From assembly GCF_007923355.1 (NCBI RefSeq), contig NZ_VOGO01000006.1, positions 248,001 through 312,000 of the forward strand: a stretch of DNA of 64,000 nucleotides. Direction: 5' to 3'. The position numbers were made by a program, and so were the translations under genes. Origin of the DNA: Falsiphaeobacter marinintestinus. Its GTDB lineage: Bacteria > Pseudomonadota > Alphaproteobacteria > Rhodobacterales > Rhodobacteraceae. Below the pieces are notes generated by a model. That model did no database searches and was not told the origin of the DNA. It saw only the letters and a list, made by a program, of their open reading frames with translations. Within the stretch, counting starts at the first letter, position 1, and every line of letters starts with the position of its first letter. Positions 17,199 through 26,580 of the stretch are shown here, in pieces.

Positions 17199-18200
17199 TC
17201 AGAATCCTTCCAAGACTTGCTTGCCGATCACGCTTCCGCTTTCCTGGCGGATGTGGGCGGCGCGCAGGGTTTCTGCACTTATCTGGCCAGCGTGTTCGGT
17301 CACGGTGGATTGCAGGGTGCCTGCGTCGACCATCGCTGATATCCGGTTCAACAAATCGCTCTGTACTTCGATATCCTTGGTTCCGAACATAGAGCGGGTG
17401 AACATGAACTCCCAATGAATGCTCAGCGCCTTCGGTTTCGCTGGTTTGATATCCAGCACCTCCGGGTCATCGATCAGCGCAATCTGCCCACGCGGAGCAA
17501 TCATTTCGATGATGGCCGGCCAATGCTGATCCGTTGCGGTGAGTGAAGCGACGTGGGTCGGGGTGATGCCAAGGGCAGCGATCTGGGCGACAAGATCGCC
17601 ACGGTGATCGACAACGTGATCCGCCCCCATCTTGCGCACCCAGTTCTGGGTCTCGGGGCGGGAGGCGGTGGCAGTCACGGTGAGTTTGGTCAGCGTCTTG
17701 GCCAACTGAATCAGGATTGAGCCCACACCGCCGGCCCCGCCGATAACCAGCAGGTTTTGCCCTTCGCCATTGCCTTCGGTCAGGCGGAACGCGTCAAAGA
17801 GCATCTCCCAAGCCGTGATCGACGTCAGCGGAAGCCCGGCTGCTTCGGCGAAATCGAGGCTTTGCGGTTTGCGCCCGACGATCCGTTCATCGACGGCGTG
17901 GAACTGGGCATTGGTTCCGGCGCGCGTCACGTCTCCGGCATAGAACACCTCGTCGCCGATCTTGTAACCTGCGACGGCGTCGCCGATCTGTGTCACGACA
18001 CCCGCGGCGTCAAAACCCAACACACGCGGTCCGCCGTTCGGTTGAACTGCGCCGCGCAGCTTGACGTCCACGGGGTTGACCGAAACGCCTTTGACCTCGA
18101 CCAGAATATCGCGGGGGCCGACATCCGGCAGCTCGACCTTCACGAGATTCAATTCAGCCGCAGCCCCGGCGGTGGTGTAACCAATAGCTTTCACGCGCAT
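17199..18200 (-). CDS. Quinone oxidoreductase-like zinc-independent alcohol dehydrogenase family protein
   Basis: The 333-residue MDR-superfamily protein starts [20 protein letters not shown] and contains [33 protein letters not shown], and NADPH-binding [15 protein letters not shown]. The catalytic and structural zinc cysteines of true alcohol dehydrogenases are absent, as in the YhdH/zeta-crystallin-like adh_fam_1 group. It is the first gene of the trio divergent from a LysR gene, so it is probably induced by that regulator, perhaps in response to electrophiles or quinones (inference). Confidence 0.88.
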   Translation of the reverse strand: MRVKAIGYTTAGAAAELNLVKVELPDVGPRDILVEVKGVSVNPVDVKLRGAVQPNGGPRVLGFDAAGVVTQIGDAVAGYKIGDEVFYAGDVTRAGTNAQFHAVDERIVGRKPQSLDFAEAAGLPLTSITAWEMLFDAFRLTEGNGEGQNLLVIGGAGGVGSILIQLAKTLTKLTVTATASRPETQNWVRKMGADHVVDHRGDLVAQIAALGITPTHVASLTATDQHWPAIIEMIAPRGQIALIDDPEVLDIKPAKPKALSIHWEFMFTRSMFGTKDIEVQSDLLNRISAMVDAGTLQSTVTEHAGQISAETLRAAHIRQESGSVIGKQVLEGF

Positions 18201-18301
18201 GTCCTCAGTGAAGTTGTCCTGGAATCTAGGTTATCTCTTGCGAAATTTCAAAAAAACGACTGTTATTGGATTTCTTTTTTCGGTTTTGAAATATAATCAC
18301 C

Positions 18302-19207
18302 ATGGATACCGATAATCTGCGCTTGTTCGTCATGGCGGCCGAGCGGCTCAATATTTCTGCTGCGGGACGTGAGCTTGGCCTTGCACCGGCAGTCGCCAGT
18401 GCGCGATTGGTCAAGCTGGAACAGGAACTCGGGGTTGAGCTTCTGCACCGCACGACCCGCAAGGTGTCCCTGTCAATCGAAGGATCAGATTTCCTCCCTT
18501 ATGCACGCGAAATACTTGCGCAAGCCGATGCTGCCAAGGCAGTTCTTGGAGGGCCAGAGACTGGACTGAAAGGCACGTTGCGTTTCGCGGCGCCTAGCAG
18601 TTTTGCTCAACTGCACATCATGCCGCTGCTCCCGAAGTTTCACGTGCTCTATCCTGATCTCACACTTGACCTGCGCCTGTCGGACACACGTTTCGATGCG
18701 ATCGAGGGCAGCTTCGATCTCGCCCTGCGCAGCGCTCCGTTGACCGACAGCAGTCTGAAGGGGCGTAAGCTTGCCGACGACACGCGCATTCTGTGCGTAT
18801 CGCCCGCCTATCTGAAGGCCTTTGGCGTTCCGACGGCACCTTCGGAGTTGTCAGGACATCACCTGATTGCATGGAATAATATTGAGCGGCGAGACTTGAT
18901 CAGCTCGGCTGGTGAAACCGCCACACTCGACCCTGCAAACATGGTTTGCCGAACCATCCTGGATGACGGCGATGCGCAGCGCGAAGCGACCATCGCGGGG
19001 GCTGGACTGTCTGTGAACTCGCTCTGGAGCGTTGCCCATGAAATCGCCTCGGGCCGACTTGTCCGGGTTCTTCCAGAGTGGCACGTGAACGACCACTCAG
19101 TACTCTGGCTCGTCTATCCGCGATCGAATGTGCTGACTCCCAAGACGCGGGTTTTCATGGACTTCTTAATCGGGCATTTGGGCAACCGCTCCGACTGGAG
19201 CGAATAA
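18302..19207 (+). CDS. LysR family transcriptional regulator
   Basis: The 301-residue protein begins MDTDNLRLFVMAAERLN and shows the LysR winged helix (ISAAGRELGLAPAVASARLVKLE given in part, LLHRTTRKVSLS) followed by the two-lobed effector domain (LKGTLRFAAPSSFAQLHIMP, FDLALRSAPLTDSSLKG, RLVRVLPEWHV). It belongs to the CrgA/AaeR-like group. It diverges from the oxidoreductase-LLM-SDR trio with about 100 bases of AT-rich shared promoter, the usual arrangement for a regulator of the adjacent genes. Confidence 0.9.
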   Translation: MDTDNLRLFVMAAERLNISAAGRELGLAPAVASARLVKLEQELGVELLHRTTRKVSLSIEGSDFLPYAREILAQADAAKAVLGGPETGLKGTLRFAAPSSFAQLHIMPLLPKFHVLYPDLTLDLRLSDTRFDAIEGSFDLALRSAPLTDSSLKGRKLADDTRILCVSPAYLKAFGVPTAPSELSGHHLIAWNNIERRDLISSAGETATLDPANMVCRTILDDGDAQREATIAGAGLSVNSLWSVAHEIASGRLVRVLPEWHVNDHSVLWLVYPRSNVLTPKTRVFMDFLIGHLGNRSDWSE

Positions 19208-19550
19208 CGGTTCGCCGGTGATATACGCACAGACTGCGGCTGTACGATCAGATTGGGCTGCTGCCCGATTGATAACGGCGACTCGTGCAGTAGCGTTCCG
19301 CCGACAAGTTCAGATGCAAGACTTCGCAAAGTCGCCCCTCGAACCGGATATCCAAGCAAATGCCGACCAACAGCATCCGGATTACAGGCTCGGGATCGAT
19401 TGATGGACGGTTAGTGTCGCTGTAGCGATCCGCCAAATGAGTAAGAATGAGGGGTAGATCGGCGAAATATACCGATGGTGGCCATTTTTGCCGTAACACC
19501 CTAGGCAGGACCAAACGGTGGTTCGCTTACGATTTGAGGGGCAAGGTAAT
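19208..19550. other. Intergenic region containing IS debris
   Basis: About 340 bases between the LysR gene and the M20 peptidase gene. Apart from the transposase remnant nothing else is recognisable; the last 40 bases hold the peptidase ribosome-binding site. Confidence 0.6.
19248..19514 (-). pseudogene. Remnant of IS transposase (IS1182/IS5-like, DUF772 N-terminus)
   Basis: The minus strand keeps a recognisable piece of a transposase N-terminal domain: RPSIDPEPVIRMLLVGICLD followed by IRFEGRLCEVLHLNL, which corresponds to the common family text RPSIDPELMIRMLLVGY and RSERRLCEEVHLNLAYRWF. The reading then breaks down (AERYCTSRRY) and no catalytic domain follows. No terminal inverted repeats could be located by eye. 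It marks past insertion next to the LysR island. Confidence 0.75.
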
Positions 19551-20951
19551 ATGAAACCAATAACAGGTCGCGACCCGGTTTCTGGTCGCACAGGCGTGAT
19601 ACAAGCTGCGCAAACGCTTGTCGACAGTGGGCAGTTCGCGTCGGACCTGGCGGAGATCGTTTCCCGCCCCACGGAAAGTCAGAATCCGCAGCGGTGTAAC
19701 GAGATGCAGGCCTATCTCGCAGAGATGCTGATTCCGCGTCTGACCACTTCTGGGTTTGTTTGCACGATCCACTCTAACCCCTTGGGCCATCCGTTTCTGG
19801 TAGCGCGCCGGATTGAAGATGCCATTTTACCAACCGTCCTTGGGTATGGGCATGGGGATGTTACCCGTGGACAGGAAGGCGAGTGGGGCCAAGACCGCCA
19901 GCCTTTTGAGCTTGGCCAAGAGGGAGACCGCCTTTATGGCCGGGGCACGGCAGATAACAAAGGGCAGCACCTGATCAATCTGCAGGCGCTTGAATGTGTC
20001 CTCGCCGCCCGTGGACGCCTCGGGTTTAACGCGATCTGGCTTTTTGAGATGAGCGAAGAGACCGGTTCGCCCGGGCTTGTCGAATTTTGCGAACAGAACA
20101 AAGACCTGCTTGCTGCGGACGTTCTGATCGCCTCGGACGGGCCGCGCATGTCGCCTGAGGTGCCGCTGGTGTTTCTTGGGGCACGCGGAGCCGTGAATTT
20201 CAGCCTTTCCGTCGAGTTGCGCGATGGCGCGCATCATTCGGGCAACTGGGGCGGGCTTTTGGCTGACCCTGCTGTGATCCTTGCTCATGCCCTTGCCACA
20301 ATCACGGACCGGCGCGGGCAGGTTCAAGTGCCGGAATGGCACCCGACCAGTCTGACACCGGATATCCGTGCCGTGATCGAAAAGCTGCCTTTGCCGGTCG
20401 GACCACAGATCGATGCAGATTGGGGGGAAGAAAACCTGACGCCTCAGGAACGGGTTTACGGCTGGAACTCCTTTGCAGTGCTCGCCATGGAAAGCGGCGT
20501 ACCTTCGGCCCCGGTGAACGCGATTGCAGGAAAGGCCCGCGCAACTTGCCAATTGCGTTTCGTGACGGGAACCGACGCTGATGACATCCTTCCCGCTTTG
20601 CGCCGCCATCTTGATGCCAAAGGGTTCCAGCAGGTTGTTCTGGAGCAAGAGGAGAGCGGCTTTTTCCCCGCCACCCGCTCGGCCCCCGACAATCCTTGGG
20701 TGGCCCGAGTCGTCGACTCGCTTGAACGCACGACCGGTGTCGCCCCGCATTTGGCGCCCAATCTTGGTGGGTCACTTCCCAACCATGTGTTCATGGACAT
20801 TCTTGGGTTGCCAACAATCTGGATCCCGCATTCTTATGGCGGCTGCAATCAGCACGCTCCTGACGAACACATGCTGATACCCGTGGCGAAGCAGGCGCTT
20901 GGCTTGATGGCCGGTTTGTATTGGGATTTGGGTGAACACACCCCTGACTAA
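19551..20951 (+). CDS. M20 family zinc metallopeptidase
   Basis: The 466-residue enzyme has the M20 metal sites in order: GYGHGDV (His), LYGRGTADNKGQH (bridging Asp), FEMSEETGSPGL (catalytic Glu pair) and SYGGCNQHAPDEH (C-terminal His). The insertion dimerisation domain lies between. It hydrolyses dipeptides or N-acyl/N-carbamoyl amino acids. The ATG at 19551 is preferred because GGGGCAAGG precedes it; an upstream frame start at 19518 has none. It runs convergently to a peptide-type ABC transporter, which suggests that the transporter's cargo is its substrate. Confidence 0.88.
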   Translation: MKPITGRDPVSGRTGVIQAAQTLVDSGQFASDLAEIVSRPTESQNPQRCNEMQAYLAEMLIPRLTTSGFVCTIHSNPLGHPFLVARRIEDAILPTVLGYGHGDVTRGQEGEWGQDRQPFELGQEGDRLYGRGTADNKGQHLINLQALECVLAARGRLGFNAIWLFEMSEETGSPGLVEFCEQNKDLLAADVLIASDGPRMSPEVPLVFLGARGAVNFSLSVELRDGAHHSGNWGGLLADPAVILAHALATITDRRGQVQVPEWHPTSLTPDIRAVIEKLPLPVGPQIDADWGEENLTPQERVYGWNSFAVLAMESGVPSAPVNAIAGKARATCQLRFVTGTDADDILPALRRHLDAKGFQQVVLEQEESGFFPATRSAPDNPWVARVVDSLERTTGVAPHLAPNLGGSLPNHVFMDILGLPTIWIPHSYGGCNQHAPDEHMLIPVAKQALGLMAGLYWDLGEHTPD

Positions 20952-20970
20952 GTTTCGAAGGTCAGGTTTT

Positions 20971-22683
20971 TCAGGCCCGCGCACTTCCCAACAAATCCAT
21001 ACGCGGCATCAGATCCAACAAGTGGCGCGAATACTCGTGCTCAGGTGCGCTGAACAGGGTTTCGGTCTCGGACACTTCGCAGATGCGACCATGCCGCATA
21101 ACGGCGATCCGGTCACACATCTGGCGCACGACGGGCAAGTCATGGCTGATGAACAGCATGGTCAGCCCAAGTTCCTGTTGCAGGTCCTTCAGAAGGTTCA
21201 GAATTGTTGCCTGCACCGACACATCCAGCGCCGATGTCGGTTCATCGCAGATCAGGATGCGCGGTCGCGACGCCAGGGCACGGGCAATGGATATGCGTTG
21301 GCGCTGCCCTCCGGAAAACTCGTGCGGATAGCGCAGCGCAGCTTTGGCCCCAAGACCAACATGGTCCAGCAGGTCTCCGACAATCTTGCGGGTTTCAGCC
21401 TCGCTGCTCGTCAGTTTGTAAAACCGGATTGGTTCGGCAACGATATCAAGCACCCGCATACGTGAATTCAGCGATGAATAGGGATCCTGGAAAATCATCT
21501 GCAATGCGCGACGCGCTTCGCGGGCCGCTGCACTGCGCGGAGACGAGACAACATCCTGTCCAATCACACGAATGTTCCCGGCATCCGGTCGATAAAGCCC
21601 GGCGATCAGTCGCGCGACAGTCGACTTGCCCGAGCCGGATTCGCCGACCAGCCCAAAGGTTTCACCTTCGGCGACCGTAAAGGTGACATCGTCAACGGCC
21701 TGCAACATCTTGCGGTTTCGCTTGAGCACAGACTTCTGAAGCACAAACGAAAGACCAAGGTTCTCGACCTCGATCGCCGCGCCACTGCGGCGATCATGCA
21801 GCGATTTTCCCAACCAATGGGTTTGGATGTCGATCCGCTGAAACGGTTTTGTGCCGCCCTCGATATAATCGACTGAAGAAAACCGGTCCAGTTTTCTGTC
21901 CGCGCGCGGAACAGCGGCGATCAGTGACTTGGTGTACTCATGTTCAGGCGCGCCCAGGATCTGCGCGACATCTCCGGTCTCAACCACTTCGCCACGGTAC
22001 ATAACCGCAACCCGATCCGCGATATTGGCGATGACGCCGATATCGTGAGTCACAATGATAACGCCCAGTTCCCGCTGACGACAAAGCTGCTTGATCAGGT
22101 CGAGGATCTGCGCTTGAATCGACACGTCCAGCGCCGTGGTCGGCTCGTCCGCGATGATCAGATCAGGGTCGCCCGCCAGCGCCAGCGCAATGACCACCCG
22201 TTGCCGCATCCCCCCCGAGAACTGGTGCGGATACGCCTGCAAACGTGCTTTGGCTTCGGTGATACCGACTTGTTCCAACAACTCGATGGCGCGTTCTTCG
22301 GCTTTGGTCGCGCTCAGGTCATTTGTTTTTTCGATGGTCTCAACCAGCTGTGCACCCACTGTCATCAGGGGATTCAGGGAGGTTTGTGGATCCTGAAAAA
22401 TCATCCCGATCCGGTCGCCGCGGATGCGTCGCATCTCGGCTTCGTTGCGTCCGCGCAGCTCTTCACCTTCGAACAAAATCGAACCGGCACTCACGCGCCC
22501 TGGTGCTTCGAGAAGATCAATAATGGCATTGCCGATGGTGGACTTTCCAGCGCCGGATTCCCCCACAAGCCCCAGGACTTCTCCGGGGCTAACGGTCAGA
22601 CTGACACCCCTTGCCGCCTTAACCGTGCCGCGGCGGGTCGGGAATTCGACATCGAGGCCGTCAATTTTCAAAAGGTCTGTCAT
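20971..22683 (-). CDS. Peptide-type ABC transporter, fused double ATPase
   Basis: The 570-residue protein is a DppD-DppF fusion with two complete ATPase domains: Walker [10 protein letters not shown] and signature [15 protein letters not shown] in the first, GESGSGKST and [15 protein letters not shown] in the second, each with Walker B ([24 protein letters not shown]). The linker near residues 265-310 is poorly conserved. It powers import of peptides or related solutes. Its ATG overlaps the upstream permease stop (ATGA). A fused ATPase is common for GsiA/YejF-like systems. Confidence 0.92.
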   Translation of the reverse strand: MTDLLKIDGLDVEFPTRRGTVKAARGVSLTVSPGEVLGLVGESGAGKSTIGNAIIDLLEAPGRVSAGSILFEGEELRGRNEAEMRRIRGDRIGMIFQDPQTSLNPLMTVGAQLVETIEKTNDLSATKAEERAIELLEQVGITEAKARLQAYPHQFSGGMRQRVVIALALAGDPDLIIADEPTTALDVSIQAQILDLIKQLCRQRELGVIIVTHDIGVIANIADRVAVMYRGEVVETGDVAQILGAPEHEYTKSLIAAVPRADRKLDRFSSVDYIEGGTKPFQRIDIQTHWLGKSLHDRRSGAAIEVENLGLSFVLQKSVLKRNRKMLQAVDDVTFTVAEGETFGLVGESGSGKSTVARLIAGLYRPDAGNIRVIGQDVVSSPRSAAAREARRALQMIFQDPYSSLNSRMRVLDIVAEPIRFYKLTSSEAETRKIVGDLLDHVGLGAKAALRYPHEFSGGQRQRISIARALASRPRILICDEPTSALDVSVQATILNLLKDLQQELGLTMLFISHDLPVVRQMCDRIAVMRHGRICEVSETETLFSAPEHEYSRHLLDLMPRMDLLGSARA

Positions 22684-23615
22684 CTCAGTTTTGGATTTAG
22701 GGCGTCACGCATCCAGTCGCCCAGAAGGTTAACGGCAAAAACAAGAACCACCAGTGCGATGGCAGGGAAGAAGGTGATCCACCACAGGCCTGAAAACAGG
22801 TATTCGTTGCCGACCCGGATCAGCGTTCCCAGCGAAGGTGTCGTGGGCGGTATGCCCTGTCCCAGAAACGACAAAGTGGCTTCGGCGATGATGGCCAGCG
22901 CAAGCCCGATCGTGGCGATCACCAGAACAGGTCGCAGGGTGTTGGGCAGAATGTGGCGCAGCATGATCCGCCAGCCGGGCAACCCGATGATGCGCGCCGC
23001 CTGAACGTATTCTTTGTTTGCCTCGACCATTGTCGCGCCGCGCGCCACACGCGCAAATTGCGGCCAGTCGGTCAGGCCAATAGCGAAAATGACAACGTAA
23101 ATCGCAAACTCCTGGCGCAACTCCAACGGCAGGAACGCACGTCCGATCCCGTTGATCAGGATCGCCAGCAAGATGCCTGGAATGGTCAGTTGGACGTCCG
23201 CAATGCGCATGATCACCGCATCCGTCACGCCGCCGACATATCCCGAAATCACACCCAGCGTCACGCCAAGCACCATGCCAAGGCAAACCGCTGCCAACCC
23301 AACAAGGATCGAAAGCCGCCCGCCATAAAGGATCGTCGACAGCATATCGCGGCCCTGATTGTCGGTTCCAAGCAGGTATTGCGGTTGCCCGCCTTCGATC
23401 CAGGCTGGTGGCAACTTGCCATCCCAAAGCGAGATCTGGCTTGGGTCAAACGGATCGAATGGCGCGATCAGAGGGGCAAACAAACACGCCAGAATGGCAA
23501 TCGATGTGATCGCAGCGGCGACAATTGCACCGGGTGAATGCAGGAACGACCAGACGATGTCGTTGTCTTTGAACCGCTCCCAGCGGGTCATCGGGTGGTC
23601 TTGTTGCATCGACAT
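22680..23615 (-). CDS. Peptide-type ABC transporter permease (DppC-like)
   Basis: The 311-residue membrane protein has an N-terminal segment (AIVAAAITSIAILACLFAPL), the DppC N-terminal LLGTDNQGRDMLSTILYGG, about six membrane spans, and the cytoplasmic EAA-type loop ARIIGLPGWRIMLRHILPN that docks on the ATPase. It pairs with the adjacent DppB-like permease. Its start overlaps the upstream gene stop by one base (TAATG) and its stop overlaps the ATPase start. Confidence 0.92.
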   Translation of the reverse strand: MSMQQDHPMTRWERFKDNDIVWSFLHSPGAIVAAAITSIAILACLFAPLIAPFDPFDPSQISLWDGKLPPAWIEGGQPQYLLGTDNQGRDMLSTILYGGRLSILVGLAAVCLGMVLGVTLGVISGYVGGVTDAVIMRIADVQLTIPGILLAILINGIGRAFLPLELRQEFAIYVVIFAIGLTDWPQFARVARGATMVEANKEYVQAARIIGLPGWRIMLRHILPNTLRPVLVIATIGLALAIIAEATLSFLGQGIPPTTPSLGTLIRVGNEYLFSGLWWITFFPAIALVVLVFAVNLLGDWMRDALNPKLR

Positions 23616-24583
23616 TAGTCCCCCAGCCTGATGCGAGGATCAACGACGAAGTAAAGGATGTCGACAACCAGGTTGATCAGAACAAACAGCAACGCAACGA
23701 ACACCAGATAAGCCGCCATGATTGGTACGTCCACAAAGTCGACGGCCTGAATGAACATCAACCCCGTACCGGGCCATTGAAACACCGTTTCGGTGATGAC
23801 GGAAAAGGCGATCAGCCCGCCGATGTTGATCCCGATGATGGTGATGACGGGCACCAATGTGTTGCGCAACGCATGACGAAAGTTGATGGCGCGTTCGGAC
23901 AGGCCGCGTGCCCGGGCGAACTTGATAAAGTCGGTCTGCATCACCTCTAACATCTCGGCCCGAACAAGCCGCAGTATCAAGGTCAGCTGAAACAGGGATA
24001 ACGTGATGGCCGGAAGTATGATTGCGCGCCAGCCATCCACGGTTAGAAGCGAGGTTTTCCACCACCCTAGGTCGACCGTTCCGCTGCGCCCAGATGACGG
24101 CAACCACCGCAAATGAACCGCAAAAATATAGATCAATGCGATCCCGATGATGAACGTCGGCAGGCTGACACCCACAAGTGAGATCGACAGGATTGCCCGG
24201 CTGGCCCATGACTTGCGCCGTATCCCGGTATAAACGCCCATGGTTATCCCGACCAAAAGCGCGATGATCGCGCTGACGAAGACCAACTCAAGCGTCGCTG
24301 GAAGGCGTTCGAATATCAACTCGTCGACCGGCCGTTTGATCCGATAGCTGAGACCGAAATCACCCTGAAGCATATTGCCCAGAAACCGTGTGTATTGGGT
24401 CAGCACCGGATCATCGAGTCCAAGTTGCTGTCGGATTTCAACGCGTTGTTCACGCGTGGCGTCCTGGCCGACCATGTTGTTGACCGGATCACCAACAAAG
24501 TTGAACAGCGAAAAGCTGACAGCCGAAACGATGGCCATCACCAGTATCGATTGCGATAGCCGCTTGAGAATAAAAAAAAGCAT
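23615..24583 (-). CDS. Peptide-type ABC transporter permease (DppB-like)
   Basis: The 322-residue protein starts MLFFILKRLSQSILVMAIVS and has six membrane spans, the DppB periplasmic segment GDFGLSYRIKRPVDELI, and the EAA loop FARARGLSERAINFRHALRN. It is the second gene of the four-gene ABC operon. No strong ribosome site is seen before the ATG at 24583; it follows the binding-protein gene after 51 bases that contain a stable hairpin, which may reduce its expression relative to the binding protein. Confidence 0.92.
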   Translation of the reverse strand: MLFFILKRLSQSILVMAIVSAVSFSLFNFVGDPVNNMVGQDATREQRVEIRQQLGLDDPVLTQYTRFLGNMLQGDFGLSYRIKRPVDELIFERLPATLELVFVSAIIALLVGITMGVYTGIRRKSWASRAILSISLVGVSLPTFIIGIALIYIFAVHLRWLPSSGRSGTVDLGWWKTSLLTVDGWRAIILPAITLSLFQLTLILRLVRAEMLEVMQTDFIKFARARGLSERAINFRHALRNTLVPVITIIGINIGGLIAFSVITETVFQWPGTGLMFIQAVDFVDVPIMAAYLVFVALLFVLINLVVDILYFVVDPRIRLGD

Positions 24584-24599
24584 ATGAGCGCCAATTTGC

Positions 24600-24627
24600 G
24601 TCGGGGCTGGCCGAAACCCGCCCCGAC
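24600..24627 (-). other. Stem-loop between binding-protein and permease genes
   Basis: GTCGGGGC (24600-24607) pairs perfectly with GCCCCGAC (24620-24627) around a 12-base loop, right after the binding-protein stop codon on the minus-strand transcript. No T-run follows, so partial attenuation or 3'-end protection of the binding-protein mRNA is more likely than full termination. Confidence 0.55.
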
Positions 24628-24634
24628 AGTTCTT

Positions 24635-26194
24635 TTACTTCATGACGGCATAGCGTGGACGGAAGGCATCATCCGCGGCAATCGGGATGTCTACGTTGTC
24701 CGCGATACCCCACGCCAGAACCTGGTGATGGATCGGCACATACGGCATGTCCGCTTTTACGTGCGTCCACGCCTCGTCGATCAGGGCTGTGCGCTTGTCG
24801 ATGTCGATCTCGGTGACGATCGCTGTGGTGATCTCGTTCACACGCGGGTTGCTGTAACCGGTCGCGTTCCAGGATCCTTCGCCGTCCAGAAGATACGAGA
24901 AAACATAGTGGCTATCGAGCGTTGGCACACCCCAACCCAGCATGTAGAAGTCGGTTTCACGCTTCTGGATCTTGGGGAAATGCTGCGCTTTCGGGATCGC
25001 GTCGAGGTTCACTTTGACGCCGATCTTCGCCAGCATCGCAACCGCAGCCTGACAGATCTTTTCGTCGTTGTTGTAGCGGTTGTTGGGGCAATCCAGCTGG
25101 ATCGAGAACCCATCGGGGTATCCCGCTTCGGCCAGAAGTGCCTTGGCTTTTGTCGGATCGAACCCATACGACGGGTCATTTTCGGGCGTGTTGCCCAGAA
25201 CACCCGGCGGTGTGATCATGCCAGTCGGGAAGGACAGACCCTCCATCACGACACGCTGGATCGCAGCTTTGTCGATGGCCAGGTTAAAGGCCTCGCGCAC
25301 TTTGGCATCTTTGAACGGATTGCCTTCGGCGTCCGAGGTGCGAAGCTGATCGATCCCCTGATCCATGCCAAAGAAGATCGACCGGATCTGGGCGACTGTC
25401 TTTACGCCAAGCCCATCCGAGCTTTCGATTCGCTTGATGTCCTGCAGTGGCGGATCAAGGACGAAGTCGACTTCGCCCGACAAAAGTGCTGCCACGCGTG
25501 TCGCCGCATTGGTGATCGGGCGATATTCGATCTTGTCGATATTGCCGGGGAACATGCCTTCGCCCCACCAGTCGGCGTTACGCGCCAGGACTGTCATCTC
25601 GTCCGGTGCGCGGCTGACCAGAGCGAACGGGCCGGTGCCGTTGGAATTCCGCACGGCATAGGTTTCTTCCTTTGCCTTGAAATCCTGAGGGGCAACCACG
25701 TTGTTTGCCTCGGCCCAGCCCTTGTCGATCATATAGATCGAGGTCAACTGGTTCGGCAGGATCGGGTTCGGGCCGTCTGTCATCAGCTTGACGGTGTGAT
25801 CGTCAATGACTTCGACTGAAGTGACGTTCTTGGCCTGCTCTTTATAGTCCGAGGCTTCGTGATTGGCGCGCTCAAATGAAAACACCACGTCTTCGGCGGT
25901 AAAATCCGCCCCGTCGTGGAACTTCACGCCTTTGCGCAGATTGAACGTCCAGCCATCGGCACCAGCTTCCCAACTTTCGGCCAGTTCGGGCTGAAGGTTA
26001 AGTTCGGCGTCGCGGGTGACCAGAGATTCATAAATCTGGCCGTTCATCGCGATGGTCGGGCCTTCGTTCTGCGAATGCGGGTCCATGGTCAACGCATCAC
26101 CCTGGCTGGTCCAGCGCAACACGTTTTCAGCCAATGCCGGGTTGGCGACCGTTAGGGCCGCAACCGAAACGGTTAGCAGTTTTTTGAAGTGCAT
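24635..26194 (-). CDS. Peptide-type ABC transporter substrate-binding protein
   Basis: The 519-residue protein has a signal peptide (MHFKKLLTVSVAALTVANPALA) and the SBP_bac_5 fold: LRWTSQGDALTMDPHSQNEG, IYESLVTRDAELNLQPELAE, SWEAGADGWTFNLRKGVKFH, and FDPTKAKALLAEAGYPDGF. This cluster C family binds di- and oligopeptides, nickel, glutathione or opines. It is the first gene of the operon and should be the most abundant product. The nearby M20 peptidase favours a peptide or acylated amino acid ligand. Confidence 0.92.
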   Translation of the reverse strand: MHFKKLLTVSVAALTVANPALAENVLRWTSQGDALTMDPHSQNEGPTIAMNGQIYESLVTRDAELNLQPELAESWEAGADGWTFNLRKGVKFHDGADFTAEDVVFSFERANHEASDYKEQAKNVTSVEVIDDHTVKLMTDGPNPILPNQLTSIYMIDKGWAEANNVVAPQDFKAKEETYAVRNSNGTGPFALVSRAPDEMTVLARNADWWGEGMFPGNIDKIEYRPITNAATRVAALLSGEVDFVLDPPLQDIKRIESSDGLGVKTVAQIRSIFFGMDQGIDQLRTSDAEGNPFKDAKVREAFNLAIDKAAIQRVVMEGLSFPTGMITPPGVLGNTPENDPSYGFDPTKAKALLAEAGYPDGFSIQLDCPNNRYNNDEKICQAAVAMLAKIGVKVNLDAIPKAQHFPKIQKRETDFYMLGWGVPTLDSHYVFSYLLDGEGSWNATGYSNPRVNEITTAIVTEIDIDKRTALIDEAWTHVKADMPYVPIHHQVLAWGIADNVDIPIAADDAFRPRYAVMK

Positions 26195-26580
26195 TTCTTC
26201 CTCCGTGTTTTATGCGAACGTCTCGTCATGTCTGACATCGCGCTCTTACTTCGACCATACTACACCGGAGAGCCGCGTAAAGAACGCAATCAAGGCAGTG
26301 CAAAGGTCAGGATGTCTGACGGAATGCGCCGACGCCTTGCATTTGATAGAATTCGAAAGATGTTGCCTGCAAAAGCAGCCATGGCAGTCCCATCTCCCCG
26401 ACCGCACCAGGCGCGGGTCTGGTTCGCCTTTCATCCACAACGGTCTTCGGCGTGTCACGAATGGCTCCCCGCACATCCTTTCCACGCGGTGATAGGCAAT
26501 CATGCGCCATGGAATGTCTTGTGATCTTGTTAGTGTTCAATAAAGTGCCGAGACGCATTCTGATTTGGGAGGATTTTGAA
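26195..26580. other. Divergent promoter region
   Basis: About 385 bases between the divergently read ABC binding-protein gene and the TRAP dctP-like gene. Frames of up to 111 codons exist on both strands but none has a ribosome site or recognisable product. The last 20 bases hold the GGGAGGA site for the TRAP gene. No operator stood out. Confidence 0.6.

Noticed and set aside
22953-25819. Several long plus-strand frames across the peptide ABC operon
   Set aside because: They mirror the permease and binding-protein genes on the minus strand; products are Arg/His-rich without domains.
26195-26580. Small genes in the divergent region
   Set aside because: Frames exist on both strands but none has a start site or recognisable product.
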